DNA from: Pseudomonas sp. S04
Lineage (GTDB): Bacteria > Pseudomonadota > Gammaproteobacteria > Pseudomonadales > Pseudomonadaceae
Assembly (NCBI RefSeq): GCF_009834545.1
Contig: NZ_CP019427.1
Span: 6,034,670 to 6,098,669, forward strand
Direction of reading: 5' to 3'
Length of the DNA stretch: 64,000 nt
In this document: positions 45,906 to 59,518 of the stretch, piece after piece
Layout of the letters: each line of letters begins with the position of its first letter
How positions within the stretch are numbered: position 1 is the first letter of the stretch
Notes under the pieces: model-generated
The model's database searches: none
Told to the model about the DNA's origin: nothing
The model's input: only the letters and a program-made list of their open reading frames with translations
Program-made: the position numbers and the translations under genes

Positions 45906-47273
45906 TCAGACCTTCTTGATCTTCTCCGGACGTTTCCAACCGTCGATATTTTTCTGCCTGGCCCTGGCCACGGCAAGTTGGGACTTATCCACATTGGCTG
46001 TGATAGTCGATCCGGCCGCGGTGGTTGCACCGGCAGAGATATCCACAGGCGCAACCAGGGAGTTGTTGGAGCCAATGAACACGTCTTCGCCCAGCACGGT
46101 TTTCCATTTGTTGGCGCCGTCGTAGTTGCAGGTGATGGTGCCTGCGCCGATGTTGCTGCGCGCACCGATTTCAGCGTCACCCAGGTAGGTCAGGTGACCG
46201 GCTTTGGCGCCTTCGCCGAGGTGGGCATTTTTCAGTTCGACAAAGTTACCCACATGGGCCCGCGCTTCCAGGACCGTGCCGGGACGCAGGCGGGCGAACG
46301 GGCCGGCATCGCTGCCCTCCCCCAGAATCGCGCCATCAATGTGACTGTTGGCCTTGACCACCACGCCTTTGCGCAGGGTGCTGTCCTTGATCACGCAGTT
46401 CGGGCCGATCTCGACGTCGTCCTCGATGACCACGCGACCCTCGAGAATCACGTTGATATCGATCAGCACATCCCGACCGACGGTCACTTCGCCACGCACA
46501 TCAAACCGGGCCGGATCGCGCAATGTCACCCCCTGGGCCATCAGTCGACGGCTGGCTCGCAGCTGGTAATGACGCTCGAGTTCGGCGAGTTGCTTGCGGT
46601 CATTGGCGCCCTGCACTTCCATGGCGTCGTGGGGTTGTTCGGTAGCCACCACCAGGCCATCGCTGACAGCCATGGCAATTACGTCAGTCAGGTAGTACTC
46701 GCCCTGGGCGTTGTTGTTGGACAACCGGCTCATCCAGTCACCCAGACGCTCGAAAGGCACCGCGAGAATCCCGGTGTTGCCTTCGGTGATGGCCCGCTCG
46801 GTCTCATTGGCGTCTTTTTGCTCGACGATGGCGGTGACTTTGCCAGCCGAGTCACGCACGATCCGGCCATAACCGGTCGGGTCATCCAGCTCGACCGTCA
46901 ACAAGCCCAATTGCTGGGGCGCTACGTGGGTAAGCAGGCGTTGCAGGGTCTCGACTTCGATCAGCGGCACATCGCCGTAGAGAATCAACACAGTGTCGGC
47001 CGTGATGAACGGCACGGCCTGGGCTACGGCATGGCCAGTACCCAGTTGCTGGTCCTGCAGGACAAAATTCAGGTCATCCGCCGCCAGGCGCTCACGCACG
47101 GCGTCGGCGCCGTGGCCGATCACCACGTGAATACGCTGTGGCTGAAGCTGCCGGGCGCTGTGGATAACATGGCCAAGCATCGAGTTGCCCGCCACCGGAT
47201 GAAGTACTTTGGGCAAGGCTGAACGCATGCGGGTGCCTTGACCTGCGGCGAGGATAACGATTTCTAGTGACAT
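45906..47273 (-). CDS. glmU: Bifunctional GlmU (GlcN-1-P acetyltransferase / GlcNAc-1-P uridyltransferase)
   Basis: Two-step synthesis of UDP-GlcNAc. It has 455 residues. The N-terminal pyrophosphorylase begins [20 protein letters not shown], and the C-terminal half is a left-handed beta-helix of hexapeptide repeats ending in an acetyltransferase site ([27 protein letters not shown]). The two ends join GlmS to peptidoglycan and LPS precursors. It is separated from atpC by a strong terminator, so it has its own promoter (not identified). Confidence 0.97.
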   Translation of the reverse strand: MSLEIVILAAGQGTRMRSALPKVLHPVAGNSMLGHVIHSARQLQPQRIHVVIGHGADAVRERLAADDLNFVLQDQQLGTGHAVAQAVPFITADTVLILYGDVPLIEVETLQRLLTHVAPQQLGLLTVELDDPTGYGRIVRDSAGKVTAIVEQKDANETERAITEGNTGILAVPFERLGDWMSRLSNNNAQGEYYLTDVIAMAVSDGLVVATEQPHDAMEVQGANDRKQLAELERHYQLRASRRLMAQGVTLRDPARFDVRGEVTVGRDVLIDINVILEGRVVIEDDVEIGPNCVIKDSTLRKGVVVKANSHIDGAILGEGSDAGPFARLRPGTVLEARAHVGNFVELKNAHLGEGAKAGHLTYLGDAEIGARSNIGAGTITCNYDGANKWKTVLGEDVFIGSNNSLVAPVDISAGATTAAGSTITANVDKSQLAVARARQKNIDGWKRPEKIKKV

Positions 47274-47332
47274 GACTGGCTACCAATCCTGGGTGGTCAG
47301 CGGCTGCGACCAAGAGGTGAATTGCAAAAAAT

Positions 47333-47360
47333 AAAAAGGGTAGCCGAGGCTACCCTTTTT
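47333..47360 (-). terminator. Terminator of the atp operon
   Basis: AAAAAGGGTAGCC and GGCTACCCTTTTT form a 13-bp stem with a 2-nt loop, 29 nt beyond the atpC stop. A/T-rich on both sides, so active in either orientation. Confidence 0.94.
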
Positions 47361-47388
47361 AATCAATCACACAACAAGCGGGAGGCGA

Positions 47389-47814
47389 TTAGCCGCCGAA
47401 CTTCTTGCGGATCTGCTGGACGGTGCGCAGCTGAGCTGCAGCCTCGGCCAGACGTGCGGAAGCAGAGCCGTAATCGAACTCGGCGCCGCGCTCATGCAGG
47501 GCCTTCTCGGCAGCCTTGACGGCTTCCTGAGCGGAGGCTTCATCCAGGTCGGCAGCACGTTGCACGGTATCGGCAAGTACCTTGACCATATTCGGCTGAA
47601 CCTCGAGGAAACCACCGGAGATGTAGAACACCTCGGCTTCCCCGCCTTGCTTGATCAGGCGGATCGGACCCGGTTTCAGATTAGTGATCAGCGGCGCGTG
47701 ACCCAGGGCGATACCAAGATCACCCAGTGCACCGTGCGCAATCACCATCTCGACCAGACCGGAAAAGATTTCTCCTTCCGCGCTGACGATGTCGCAATGG
47801 ACTGTCATAGCCAT
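47389..47814 (-). CDS. atpC: F1 ATP synthase subunit epsilon
   Basis: Regulatory central-stalk subunit of 141 residues. The beta-sandwich ([41 protein letters not shown]) is followed by the two-helix C-terminal domain that can inhibit ATP hydrolysis. Last gene of the nine-gene atp operon; the atpD stop is 45 nt upstream. Confidence 0.96.
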   Translation of the reverse strand: MAMTVHCDIVSAEGEIFSGLVEMVIAHGALGDLGIALGHAPLITNLKPGPIRLIKQGGEAEVFYISGGFLEVQPNMVKVLADTVQRAADLDEASAQEAVKAAEKALHERGAEFDYGSASARLAEAAAQLRTVQQIRKKFGG

Positions 47815-47859
47815 CTGATTGCCTCAACCTAAATTAGCGCCCGTCGCCGGGCGCCTGGA

Positions 47860-49266
<1,407 letters not shown>

Positions 49267-50127
49267 TTAAACCGCGGCAGCGCCGCCGACGATTTCCGAG
49301 ATCTCTTGGGTGATCGCAGCCTGACGCGCCTTGTTGTAGATCAGCTGCAAATCGCTGATCAAGTCACCGGCGTTGTCGGTAGCGTTCTTCATTGCGATCA
49401 TCCGCGCCGCTTGTTCAGCTGCGTTGTTCTCGACCACCGCCTGGTAGACCTGCGACTCCACGTAACGGACCATCAAGCCGTCCAGCAGCTCCTTGGCATC
49501 CGGTTCGTAGAGATAGTCCCAGTGGTGCTTGAGTCCTTGATCCGGGGTTGCCACCAGCGGAATCAACTGCTCCACGGTAGGCTGTTGCGTCATGGTGTTG
49601 ATGAACTTGTTGGATACCACGCTCAGGCGGTCGATACGGCCGTCCAGGTAGGCATCCAGCATCACCTTGACGCTGCCGATCAGATCATTGATCGATGGCT
49701 CTTCACCCAGGTGGCTGATAGCTGCTACGACGTTACCGCCGAAGTTGCGGAAGAAAGCCGCACCCTTGCTACCAACAACACACAGATCGATCTCGACGCC
49801 ATTTTCGCGGTTTACCGCCATGTCCTTGACCAGGGCCTTGAACAGGTTGGTGTTCAAGCCACCACACAGACCACGGTCACTGCTCACTACTACGTAACCG
49901 ACGCGCTTGATTTCACGGTCGATCATGAAGGGGTGGCGATATTCCGGGTTGGCGTTGGCCAGATGACCAATAACCTGGCGGATGCGCTCCGCGTAAGGAC
50001 GGCTAGCAGCCATGCGCATTTGTGCCTTGCGCATTTTGCTGACCGCCACTTTTTCCATGGCGCTGGTAATCTTTTGCGTGCTTTTGATGCTCGCAATCTT
50101 ACTGCGAATCTCTTTTGCGCCTGCCAT
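49267..50127 (-). CDS. atpG: F1 ATP synthase subunit gamma
   Basis: Central rotating shaft, 286 residues. Conserved N-terminal helix [27 protein letters not shown] and C-terminal helix with [11 protein letters not shown], which together form the coiled coil inside the alpha3beta3 ring. The middle contains [10 protein letters not shown]. Confidence 0.97.
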   Translation of the reverse strand: MAGAKEIRSKIASIKSTQKITSAMEKVAVSKMRKAQMRMAASRPYAERIRQVIGHLANANPEYRHPFMIDREIKRVGYVVVSSDRGLCGGLNTNLFKALVKDMAVNRENGVEIDLCVVGSKGAAFFRNFGGNVVAAISHLGEEPSINDLIGSVKVMLDAYLDGRIDRLSVVSNKFINTMTQQPTVEQLIPLVATPDQGLKHHWDYLYEPDAKELLDGLMVRYVESQVYQAVVENNAAEQAARMIAMKNATDNAGDLISDLQLIYNKARQAAITQEISEIVGGAAAV

Positions 50128-50177
50128 GTAACACCTATCAGGTTAGCAAGCGGGAGCCTTGCGGCTCCCGCTGCGGC

Positions 50178-51722
50178 TTACCAGGTTTGGGTGGCCTTGA
50201 ACTTCTCGATACCGGCTTTCATGCCAGCGTCGATTTCGTCATTGAAGTCACCCTTCACGTTGATCTTCGCCATCAAATCGGCGTGATCGCGGTTGAAGAA
50301 AGCAATCAGCGCTTGTTCGAAGCTGCCGATCTTGGCGATTTCAACGTCAGTCAGGAACCCACGCTCAGCGGCATACAGCGACAGCGCCATGTCAGCAATC
50401 GACATTGGTGCGTATTGCTTCTGCTTCATCAGCTCGGTAACGCGCTGACCATGCTCAAGTTGCTTACGGGTCGCTTCGTCCAGGTCAGAAGCGAACTGGG
50501 CGAATGCCGCCAGTTCACGGTACTGAGCCAGAGCGGTACGGATGCCACCGGACAGCTTCTTGATGATCTTGGTCTGAGCGGCACCACCCACACGGGATAC
50601 CGAAACACCGGCGTTCACAGCAGGACGGATCCCGGAGTTGAACATGGCCGATTCCAGGAAGATCTGACCGTCGGTGATGGAAATCACGTTGGTCGGAACG
50701 AACGCGGAAACGTCGCCAGCCTGGGTTTCGATGATCGGCAGTGCGGTCAGGGAACCGGTTTTGCCGGTCACTGCGCCGTTGGTGAACTTCTCTACGTATT
50801 CTTCCGAAACGCGGGATGCGCGCTCCAGCAGACGGGAGTGGAGATAGAACACGTCGCCTGGGTAAGCTTCACGGCCTGGTGGACGGCGCAGCAGCAGGGA
50901 AATCTGGCGGTAAGCCACTGCTTGCTTGGACAGATCGTCATAAACGATCAGCGCGTCTTCACCGCGGTCGCGGAAGAATTCACCCATGGTGCAACCGGAG
51001 TACGGTGCCAGGAACTGCAGTGCTGCAGATTCCGAGGCGCTCGCAGCCACGACGATGGTGTTAGCCAGTGCGCCGTTTTCTTCCAGCTTGCGAACCACGT
51101 TGGCGATGGTCGATTGTTTCTGACCGATCGCTACGTATACGCAGAAGATGCCGCTGTCTTTCTGGTTGATGATCGCGTCGATCGCCAGAGCGGTTTTACC
51201 GATCTGACGGTCACCGATGATCAGCTCACGCTGGCCACGGCCGACTGGGATCATGGCATCGACAGCCTTGTAGCCAGTCTGTACAGGCTGGTCTACCGAC
51301 TTACGCCAGATCACGCCTGGAGCAACTTTCTCGACCGCATCGGTCTCGGTGTTGTTCAGCGGACCTTTGCCGTCAACTGGGTTACCCAGTGCGTCGACTA
51401 CGCGACCCAGCAGTTCCTTACCAACCGGAACTTCGAGGATGCGGCCGGTGCACTTGGCGCTCATGCCTTCAGCCAGGGACTGGTATGCGCCCAATACAAC
51501 GGCACCTACGGAGTCCTGCTCCAGGTTGAGAGCCATACCGAAGACGCCGCCCGGAAACTCGATCATCTCGCCGTACATTACGTCGGCCAGACCGTGAATC
51601 CGCACGATACCGTCAGATACGCTGACGACAGTGCCTTCGTTACGGGCTTGGGAGGTCACATCGAGCTTTTCGATGCGGCCCTTGATAATTTCACTTATTT
51701 CGGAAGGATTGAGTTGCTGCAT
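50178..51722 (-). CDS. atpA: F1 ATP synthase subunit alpha
   Basis: Non-catalytic nucleotide-binding subunit, 514 residues. The P-loop is GDRQIGKTA near residue 170; [24 protein letters not shown] and the [10 protein letters not shown] region follow. The N-terminus [18 protein letters not shown] packs with subunit delta. Ribosome binding upstream is weak but spacing to atpH (21 nt) suits coupling. Confidence 0.98.
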   Translation of the reverse strand: MQQLNPSEISEIIKGRIEKLDVTSQARNEGTVVSVSDGIVRIHGLADVMYGEMIEFPGGVFGMALNLEQDSVGAVVLGAYQSLAEGMSAKCTGRILEVPVGKELLGRVVDALGNPVDGKGPLNNTETDAVEKVAPGVIWRKSVDQPVQTGYKAVDAMIPVGRGQRELIIGDRQIGKTALAIDAIINQKDSGIFCVYVAIGQKQSTIANVVRKLEENGALANTIVVAASASESAALQFLAPYSGCTMGEFFRDRGEDALIVYDDLSKQAVAYRQISLLLRRPPGREAYPGDVFYLHSRLLERASRVSEEYVEKFTNGAVTGKTGSLTALPIIETQAGDVSAFVPTNVISITDGQIFLESAMFNSGIRPAVNAGVSVSRVGGAAQTKIIKKLSGGIRTALAQYRELAAFAQFASDLDEATRKQLEHGQRVTELMKQKQYAPMSIADMALSLYAAERGFLTDVEIAKIGSFEQALIAFFNRDHADLMAKINVKGDFNDEIDAGMKAGIEKFKATQTW

Positions 51723-51743
51723 TGCTCTGCTGCCCCTTCAAAC

Positions 51744-52280
51744 TCAAGATTTCAATGCTTCGGCAAGATTCGCGAGTTTTCCGCGAATCGAGCCATCGAT
51801 TACCAGGTCGCCGGCGCGAATGATGACACCACCAATCAGGGCGGCATCCTCCGCAACTTGCAGGCGCACTTCCCGGTTGAGTCGTGCACTGAGAACCTTG
51901 GCGAGTTTGTCTTGCTGTTCTTGGTTCAATGCAAAAGCACTGGTGACTTCTACATCTACCGACTTCTCTTGTTCAGCCTTGTACAGGTCAAACAGAGCGG
52001 CGATCTCCGGCAACAGCGGGAGACGGTCGTTTTCGGCAACGATGTTGATGAAGTTCTGTGCCTTGGCATCAAACTTGTCGCCGCACACGTCAATAAACGT
52101 GGCGGCCTTGTCTGCGCTCGTCAGTCGCGGGGCCTTGAGCACGCGCTGCATGGTGTCGTCTTGCGACACTGCTGCAGCCAGGCCGAGCATGGCTGACCAA
52201 GAGGCCAGTTGCTGGTGGGCCTGGGCGTGCTCGAAGGCTGCCTTAGCGTAAGGTCGGGCCAACGTGGTCAATTCTGCCAT
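51744..52280 (-). CDS. atpH: F1 ATP synthase subunit delta
   Basis: Peripheral-stalk subunit (OSCP-like) of 178 residues linking alpha to b. The helical N-terminal domain begins with [17 protein letters not shown]; the C-terminal conserved part is [21 protein letters not shown]. It is 12 nt from atpF. Confidence 0.97.
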   Translation of the reverse strand: MAELTTLARPYAKAAFEHAQAHQQLASWSAMLGLAAAVSQDDTMQRVLKAPRLTSADKAATFIDVCGDKFDAKAQNFINIVAENDRLPLLPEIAALFDLYKAEQEKSVDVEVTSAFALNQEQQDKLAKVLSARLNREVRLQVAEDAALIGGVIIRAGDLVIDGSIRGKLANLAEALKS

Positions 52281-52292
52281 GATCGCCCTCGC

Positions 52293-52763
52293 TTAAATTT
52301 CAGCAGCCAGTTTGTTTACCAGCTCCGCGTGCGCGTTTTGATCGATTGTGGCACCCAGGATCTTCTCGGCGCCGCCAACGGCCAGTGCACCCAGTTGGGT
52401 ACGCAGCGCGTCTTTGACACTGTTGATTTCCTGCTCGATCTCGGCCTGAGCCTGAACCTTTACGCGTTCAGCGTCGATACGGGCTTTTTCAACAGCCTCT
52501 TCAACGATCTGATTGCCGCGCTTCTTGGCTTGCTCAATGATTTCGGCTGCCTGAGTTTTTGCTTCGCGCAGTTGTTGACCCGCTTTATCTTGGGCCAACT
52601 CCAGGTCGCGAGCTGCTCGGGCGGCAGCGTCCAGTCCATCCGCGATCTTCTTCTGACGTTCGTGCAAAGCCGCAATGACCGGAGGCCACACGAACTTCAT
52701 GCAAAAAAGTACAAAAATTAAGAACGCAACGGACTGGCCAATCAGGGTTGCATTAATGTTCAC
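52293..52763 (-). CDS. atpF: Fo ATP synthase subunit b
   Basis: Membrane-anchored stator arm of 156 residues. One N-terminal transmembrane helix ([24 protein letters not shown]) is followed by a long charged coiled-coil that dimerises and binds delta. Confidence 0.97.
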   Translation of the reverse strand: MNINATLIGQSVAFLIFVLFCMKFVWPPVIAALHERQKKIADGLDAAARAARDLELAQDKAGQQLREAKTQAAEIIEQAKKRGNQIVEEAVEKARIDAERVKVQAQAEIEQEINSVKDALRTQLGALAVGGAEKILGATIDQNAHAELVNKLAAEI

Positions 52764-52819
52764 GCCAACACCTCGCTCGTTCGTTGCACATCACACCAAT
52801 CACTCGAAGGTTCGAGTGA

Positions 52820-53092
<273 letters not shown>

Positions 53093-53210
53093 TTACGTCG
53101 TATGGTTTAGGTTTTTTAGATTAAAGCGGTAAAACAAATCGTTTCATCGTGCCCGTGATGGGCCCCCTCCCGCCGAGACGAGAGGGACATCAGACTAGCC
53201 TAAGCTGGTC

Positions 53211-54504
<1,294 letters not shown>

Positions 54505-54652
54505 CGATCTTGCTCCTCAAAGGTCGGCTGCCAGAATTCAATAACTTGGCATAATTTGTGCCGACAAAATGCGCGCAGAGTATAGGGGCGGTTCAGCCCC
54601 TATTCAACTGTCAGGTAGTGATTTCCGACTGCACGCTACATGAGGAAATGTT

Positions 54653-55525
54653 TCAGCGGATGTGTGCAAGGACACCTTGAAGCTCATCCAGTGAGTTATA
54701 GCCGATTACCAACTGACCTTTTCCCTTCTTCCCGTGGCGGATCTGCACCGCAGAGCCTAGGCGCTCTGCCAGACGCTGTTCAAGGCGGGCGATATCCGGG
54801 TCGGCCTTGACCGGTTCGGCGACCTCCGGCTTGCCACTGAGCCACTGGCGAACCAGGGCTTCTGTCTGGCGTACGGTGAGGCCCCGTGCGACAACGTGTC
54901 GCGCCCCTTCAACCTGTTGATTTTCCGGTAACCCGAGCAAAGCACGGGCATGACCCATTTCCAGGTCGCCGTGGGACAACATGGTCTTGATGACTTCTGG
55001 CAAGGCAATCAGGCGCAACAGGTTAGCGACTGTCACCCGGGACTTGCCCACGGCTTCGGCCACTTGCTGCTGAGTCAGCTGGAACTCCTGCTGCAAACGC
55101 TGCAGGGCGACAGCTTCCTCGATTGGATTGAGGTCCTCGCGCTGGATGTTCTCGATCAGGGCCATGGCGATAGCGGTTTCATCCGACACGTCACGCACCA
55201 TCGCCGGGATGGTTTCCTGCCCGGCCTGCTGGCTGGCGCGCCAGCGGCGCTCACCGGCAATGATTTCAAAGCGCCCGGCGCCGATGGGACGAACCACGAT
55301 CGGCTGCATCACGCCCTGGCTCTTGATCGACTGCGCCAGCTCTTCCAGCGCCTGCGGGTCCATGTCCCGGCGGGGCTGGTACTTGCCGCGCTGGAGCAGG
55401 TCCAGTGGCAAGTGCTGCAGCTCGCGCAAGTCGGCCTGCACGGCCTGTTCTTCCAGCGCGCTGACAGTCGGACCACTCAGCAGTGCATCCAGTCCACGTC
55501 CGAGACCTCGTTTCTTGACGGCCAT
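54653..55525 (-). CDS. parB: Chromosome partitioning protein ParB (Spo0J)
   Basis: CTPase clamp that loads at parS and spreads along DNA; 290 residues. N-terminal CTP-binding box GRFEIIAGERRWRAS near residue 85, the central HTH LTQQQVAEAVGKSRVTVANLLRLI (described in parts), and the C-terminal dimerisation segment. The N-terminus KKRGLGRGLDALL binds ParA. parS-like targets are seen at 11490 and 18258. It is 9 nt from parA. Confidence 0.96.
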   Translation of the reverse strand: MAVKKRGLGRGLDALLSGPTVSALEEQAVQADLRELQHLPLDLLQRGKYQPRRDMDPQALEELAQSIKSQGVMQPIVVRPIGAGRFEIIAGERRWRASQQAGQETIPAMVRDVSDETAIAMALIENIQREDLNPIEEAVALQRLQQEFQLTQQQVAEAVGKSRVTVANLLRLIALPEVIKTMLSHGDLEMGHARALLGLPENQQVEGARHVVARGLTVRQTEALVRQWLSGKPEVAEPVKADPDIARLEQRLAERLGSAVQIRHGKKGKGQLVIGYNSLDELQGVLAHIR

Positions 55526-55534
55526 GGGGATTCC

Positions 55535-56332
55535 TTAAGTTGCCTGAGCAGCGGCGGCACGTGAGTTTTTGCGTTGACGGCGAACCATCTCGCCTGCCAA
55601 TGCCAGGTAGGCAATCGCGCCTCGCGATGATTTGTCGTACGCCAGCGCAGGCATGCCATAGCTGGGTGCTTCGGCCAGGCGGATGTTGCGTGGGATGACC
55701 GTGTCGTACAGCTGCTCGCCGAAGTGTTCCTTGAGCTGGGCCGAAACATCGTTCATCAGGCTCAGGCGCGGGTCATACATGGTCCGCAACAGGCCTTCGA
55801 CCTTGAGGTTCGGGTTTAGCAGTTCGGCGATGCGCTTGATGTTATCCACAAGGTCACTCAAGCCTTCGAGTGCAAAGTATTCACACTGCATGGGGATAAT
55901 GACCCCATCGGCGGCGACCAATGCATTCAGGGTGAGCATCGACAGCGACGGCGGGCAGTCGATCAGGATGTAGTCATAGCTCTCGCGAATCGGCGCCAAG
56001 GCGCTGCGCAGGCGGCTTTCCTTCATCTGCATTTCCAGCAGGACCACTTCCGCCGCGGTCAGGTCGCGGTTCGCCGGCAACAGCTGGTAACCACCGTGTT
56101 CGGAGAAATGCATGGCCTGGGTCAGGTCGCATTCGCCGATCAACAAGTCGTAGACCGAGTTTTCCAGGCCGTGTTTATCCACACCGCTACCCATGGTGGC
56201 GTTGCCCTGTGGATCGAGATCGATCAACAGCACCCGGCGCTTGGTGGCGACCAGGGATGCTGCGAGGTTGATGCAGGTGGTGGTCTTGCCCACACCACCC
56301 TTTTGGTTCGCTATCGCGAATACCTTAGCCAT
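55535..56332 (-). CDS. parA: Chromosome partitioning ATPase ParA (Soj)
   Basis: Walker-type ATPase of 265 residues that binds DNA non-specifically and pulls ParB-parS complexes. The deviant Walker A is KGGVGKTT near residue 10; a Walker A' LLIDLDPQGNATMGSG and IDCPPSLSMLTLNAL follow. ATG 56332 is chosen; TTG 56350, overlapping the rsmG stop, would add six residues. Confidence 0.96.
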   Translation of the reverse strand: MAKVFAIANQKGGVGKTTTCINLAASLVATKRRVLLIDLDPQGNATMGSGVDKHGLENSVYDLLIGECDLTQAMHFSEHGGYQLLPANRDLTAAEVVLLEMQMKESRLRSALAPIRESYDYILIDCPPSLSMLTLNALVAADGVIIPMQCEYFALEGLSDLVDNIKRIAELLNPNLKVEGLLRTMYDPRLSLMNDVSAQLKEHFGEQLYDTVIPRNIRLAEAPSYGMPALAYDKSSRGAIAYLALAGEMVRRQRKNSRAAAAQAT

Positions 56333-56350
56333 TCTTGCTTGTGTTCCCAA

Positions 56351-56995
56351 TCATGCCGTGCGGCGCAGTATCAGCAGATGGCGTTGGCCTTGGCAACCAG
56401 GTACGGCCAAGGCGTGTTCGCTATCGAGGTGGAAGTCTGCCGGCAATGCTACCAGCTCATCCGCGGGATGAACGCCCTTCATTGCCAGCCAACGTGTATC
56501 GGTGTCGCCGAGGTGGCGCGTCCAGTTGCTGAAATTCTCCATGCTGCTGAAGGCCCGGGAGATGATCCCGTTGAATGGCAGCTCAGGCTGGAAGGCTTCG
56601 ACGCGACTGTGGATAACTTGCAGGTTATCCAGTTTGAGTTCGAGTTTGACCTGGGTCAGGAAGCGGGTTTTCTTGCCATTGCTGTCCAGGCAAGTGACTT
56701 GCGACTCTGGGAACAGGATGGCCAGGGGAATACCTGGCATGCCACCGCCACTGCCAACATCCAGCCAACGGCCGTTTTCGATGAAGGACATCACGCTCAG
56801 ACTGTCGAGCAAATGCCGCGAGACCATTTCGTCCGGATCACGCACCGCGGTGAGGTTGTAGGCCTTGTTCCATTTGATCAACAGGGCCAGGTAACCCAGC
56901 AATTGGGCGTGCTGGGCTTCACTCAGGTTGACACCGAGCTGGCGTGCACCTGTGGATAACTCTTCGGCGTGTTGCAAGGTGACCAACGAACTCAA
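56351..56995 (-). CDS. rsmG: 16S rRNA m7G527 methyltransferase RsmG
   Basis: Methylates G527 of 16S rRNA (loss can give low-level streptomycin resistance). It has 214 residues with a TTG start at 56995, matching the family N-terminus [22 protein letters not shown] motif [20 protein letters not shown] near residue 78. It overlaps the mnmG stop by 4 nt. Confidence 0.95.
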   Translation of the reverse strand: MSSLVTLQHAEELSTGARQLGVNLSEAQHAQLLGYLALLIKWNKAYNLTAVRDPDEMVSRHLLDSLSVMSFIENGRWLDVGSGGGMPGIPLAILFPESQVTCLDSNGKKTRFLTQVKLELKLDNLQVIHSRVEAFQPELPFNGIISRAFSSMENFSNWTRHLGDTDTRWLAMKGVHPADELVALPADFHLDSEHALAVPGCQGQRHLLILRRTA

Positions 56996-58890
56996 GCGCT
57001 TTGCTCCAACTGACGGCCCGCGCCGCGTTTTTTCAAATGAATCATCAACAGCGAAATGGCTGCCGGCGTCACGCCCGGGATCCGCGAAGCCTGGCCCAGT
57101 GTTTCCGGACGGGTTGCACCGAGCTTGCCCTGAATCTCCTTGGAGAGACCGGAGATGGTCGTGTAATCGATATCCACAGGCAGTTTGGTGTCTTCGCTGG
57201 CCCGCAGACGAGCGATTTCATCCTGTTGGCGATCGATGTAACCGGCGTATTTGGTCTTGATCTCGACCTGCTCGGCAACCTGTGGATCGTCTGCACCTAT
57301 GCCGGTGACCGAGATCAGGCCAGCGTAGTCGATTTCCGGACGGGTCAGCAGGTTCAGCAAGTTGTATTCGTGGGTCAGCGGGGTGCCGAATTTTTCCGCA
57401 ATCGCATCGCCTTGCTCGGTGCCCGGGCGAACCCAGGTACTTTTCAGGCGCTGCTCTTCGAGTTCGATGCTTTCGCGTTTTTTGCAGAATGCTGCCCAAC
57501 GCGCGTCATCGACCAGGCCCAGCTCGCGACCTTTTTCGGTCAAGCGCAGGTCGGCGTTGTCTTCGCGCAGGATCAACCGGTATTCGGCGCGGGAAGTGAA
57601 CATCCGATACGGTTCCTGGGTCCCGAGGGTAATCAGATCGTCGACCAATACGCCGATGTAGGCTTCATCGCGACGCGGGCACCAGGCGTCTTTGCCCTGT
57701 GCACGCAGTGCGGCGTTGGCCCCGGCCAGCAAACCTTGGGCGCCGGCTTCTTCGTAACCGGTGGTGCCGTTGATCTGCCCGGCGAAAAACAGACCGCCGA
57801 TCACCTTGGTTTCCAGGCTGTACTTCAGGTCGCGTGGATCGAAGTAGTCGTACTCGATCGCGTAGCCCGGACGCACGATGTGCGCGTTCTCCATGCCGCG
57901 GATCGATTGCACGATCTGCAATTGCACGTCGAACGGCAAGCTTGTGGATATCCCATTCGGGTAAAGCTCGTGGGTGGTCAGACCTTCCGGCTCGATAAAC
58001 ACCTGGTGGCTTTGCTTGTCGGCAAAACGGTGGATCTTGTCTTCGATCGATGGGCAGTAACGCGGACCAATGCCTTCAATCTCACCGGCAGCGGAATACA
58101 TCGGCGAACGGTCGAGGTTCGCGGCGATGATTTCGTGGGTACGGGCGTTGGTGTGGGTAATCCAGCAACTGACCTGCTTGGGATGCTGTTCCTTGTTGCC
58201 CATGAACGACATCACCGGGATCGGCGTATCACCGGGTTGCTCGGTCATCACCGAGAAATCCACAGATCGGCCATCAATGCGCGGTGGCGTACCGGTTTTC
58301 AAGCGACCCACGCGCAGCGGCAGTTCACGCAGACGGTGAGCCAGGGCAATCGACGGCGGATCACCGGCGCGACCGCCGGAAAAATTCTGCAAACCGATGT
58401 GGATAAGTCCACCGAGGAAAGTACCGGTCGTCAAAACCACGGAGTCGGCGAAGAAACGCAGGCCCATTTGGGTGACAACACCGCGTACCTGCTCCTGCTC
58501 AACGATCAGGTCGTCCGCTGCCTGTTGAAATATCCACAGGTTCGGCTGGTTCTCGAGAATCTCGCGAACCGCTGCCTTGTACAACACGCGGTCGGCCTGG
58601 GCGCGAGTAGCGCGCACGGCTGGGCCTTTGCGGCTGTTCAACACGCGAAATTGGATACCACCCTTATCGGTGGCCATGGCCATCGCGCCGCCGAGGGCGT
58701 CGATTTCCTTGACCAGGTGGCTTTTGCCGATCCCGCCAATTGCGGGGTTGCAGCTCATGGCACCGAGGGTTTCCACGTTATGCGTCAGCAACAGGGTTTT
58801 TGCCCCCATACGTGCTGATGCAAGTGCTGCCTCGGTACCGGCATGACCGCCGCCGATGACGATCACTTCAAAACGGGAAGGGAAATCCAC
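56992..58890 (-). CDS. mnmG: tRNA uridine 5-carboxymethylaminomethyl modification enzyme MnmG (GidA)
   Basis: FAD-dependent partner of MnmE that modifies U34 of certain tRNAs. It has 632 residues from GTG 58890 ([22 protein letters not shown]); the longer frame to 59004 lacks homology. FAD motif [19 protein letters not shown], the conserved [23 protein letters not shown] (Cys region), and the C-terminal helical domain ([13 protein letters not shown]). GAGGTG lies just upstream. Confidence 0.96.
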   Translation of the reverse strand: MDFPSRFEVIVIGGGHAGTEAALASARMGAKTLLLTHNVETLGAMSCNPAIGGIGKSHLVKEIDALGGAMAMATDKGGIQFRVLNSRKGPAVRATRAQADRVLYKAAVREILENQPNLWIFQQAADDLIVEQEQVRGVVTQMGLRFFADSVVLTTGTFLGGLIHIGLQNFSGGRAGDPPSIALAHRLRELPLRVGRLKTGTPPRIDGRSVDFSVMTEQPGDTPIPVMSFMGNKEQHPKQVSCWITHTNARTHEIIAANLDRSPMYSAAGEIEGIGPRYCPSIEDKIHRFADKQSHQVFIEPEGLTTHELYPNGISTSLPFDVQLQIVQSIRGMENAHIVRPGYAIEYDYFDPRDLKYSLETKVIGGLFFAGQINGTTGYEEAGAQGLLAGANAALRAQGKDAWCPRRDEAYIGVLVDDLITLGTQEPYRMFTSRAEYRLILREDNADLRLTEKGRELGLVDDARWAAFCKKRESIELEEQRLKSTWVRPGTEQGDAIAEKFGTPLTHEYNLLNLLTRPEIDYAGLISVTGIGADDPQVAEQVEIKTKYAGYIDRQQDEIARLRASEDTKLPVDIDYTTISGLSKEIQGKLGATRPETLGQASRIPGVTPAAISLLMIHLKKRGAGRQLEQSA

Positions 58891-59518
58891 CACGCACCTC
58901 GTGCCTGCTTCAGTTAGGTAATTCAGAAATGGTTTGAGCTCAGGTTTTTGGACCTGGTCGACAAGTATAGGGACTTCGCCCTTCCTAAAGAACCCTTTGC
59001 ACAAAATTTAACCAGCTGTGGGTAAGTCACGAACAATAGAAATTAAAAAGAAAGAAATTTATAAGATCTTTGTTTTTATGTTTATTTCTATACAGCTACA
59101 TTTCTGTGGATAGAATCCTACAAGCCTTTATTTACAATGTGTACAGCGGTTTGAAAGTCTGTGGTCATGTGGCCTTGAGGGCATGGGATAACCGGTCTAA
59201 GCCTGTGGATGAATGAGGTGGTTATCCACAGAGGCAGTTTTACTCAGTTTTCAGGCCCTGTTATCAACTGACCTTAGTGGCAGTTATTCACAGGGCTTAA
59301 TCCACAGAAAAACCGTAAAAAGGCAAATCTCGCCCACGGGCAAACCACCCTGGCGAAAAAATCCCATGGCAACGAAAGAAAAAAAATGGATTAACAGCGG
59401 TAAGAGCTGGTGAAAGCCTGCGATCTTTTAACGATTCATCCGCCCGAGAGAGACGCAAGCACGGGTAGAAGCATCAAAAGATGACTAGATCGCAGGCTCC
59501 TATCTTGGGAAGGGAGCG
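58891..59518. other. DnaA-box cluster between mnmG and mnmE (possible second origin element)
   Basis: This 628-nt non-coding gap has an AT-rich tract at about 59030-59100 and several DnaA-box-like 9-mers: TTATCCACA at 59222-59230 (perfect), TTATTCACA at 59284-59292, TAATCCACA at 59298-59306, TGTGGGTAA at 59017-59025 and TGTGGATAG at 59105-59113 (the last two in reverse orientation). Pseudomonas putida is known to have DnaA-box regions both upstream of dnaA and near gidA. A REP pair follows at 59413-59498. Confidence 0.75.
59413..59498. repeat. REP-like inverted repeat upstream of mnmE stop
   Basis: AAAGCCTGCGATC at 59413-59425 faces GATCGCAGGCT at 59488-59498, each joined to a short TTTT/AAAA element. 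The arms are the second REP type. Position just past the mnmE stop suits a transcription end. Confidence 0.75.

Noticed and set aside
50115-52196. Long open frame (693 codons) on the plus strand opposite atpA and atpH
   Set aside because: It mirrors the codon structure of two strongly conserved genes, has no ribosome binding site or homology pattern, and is a typical GC-rich antisense shadow.
57001-58818. Long open frame (605 codons) opposite mnmG
   Set aside because: Antisense shadow with no coding evidence of its own.
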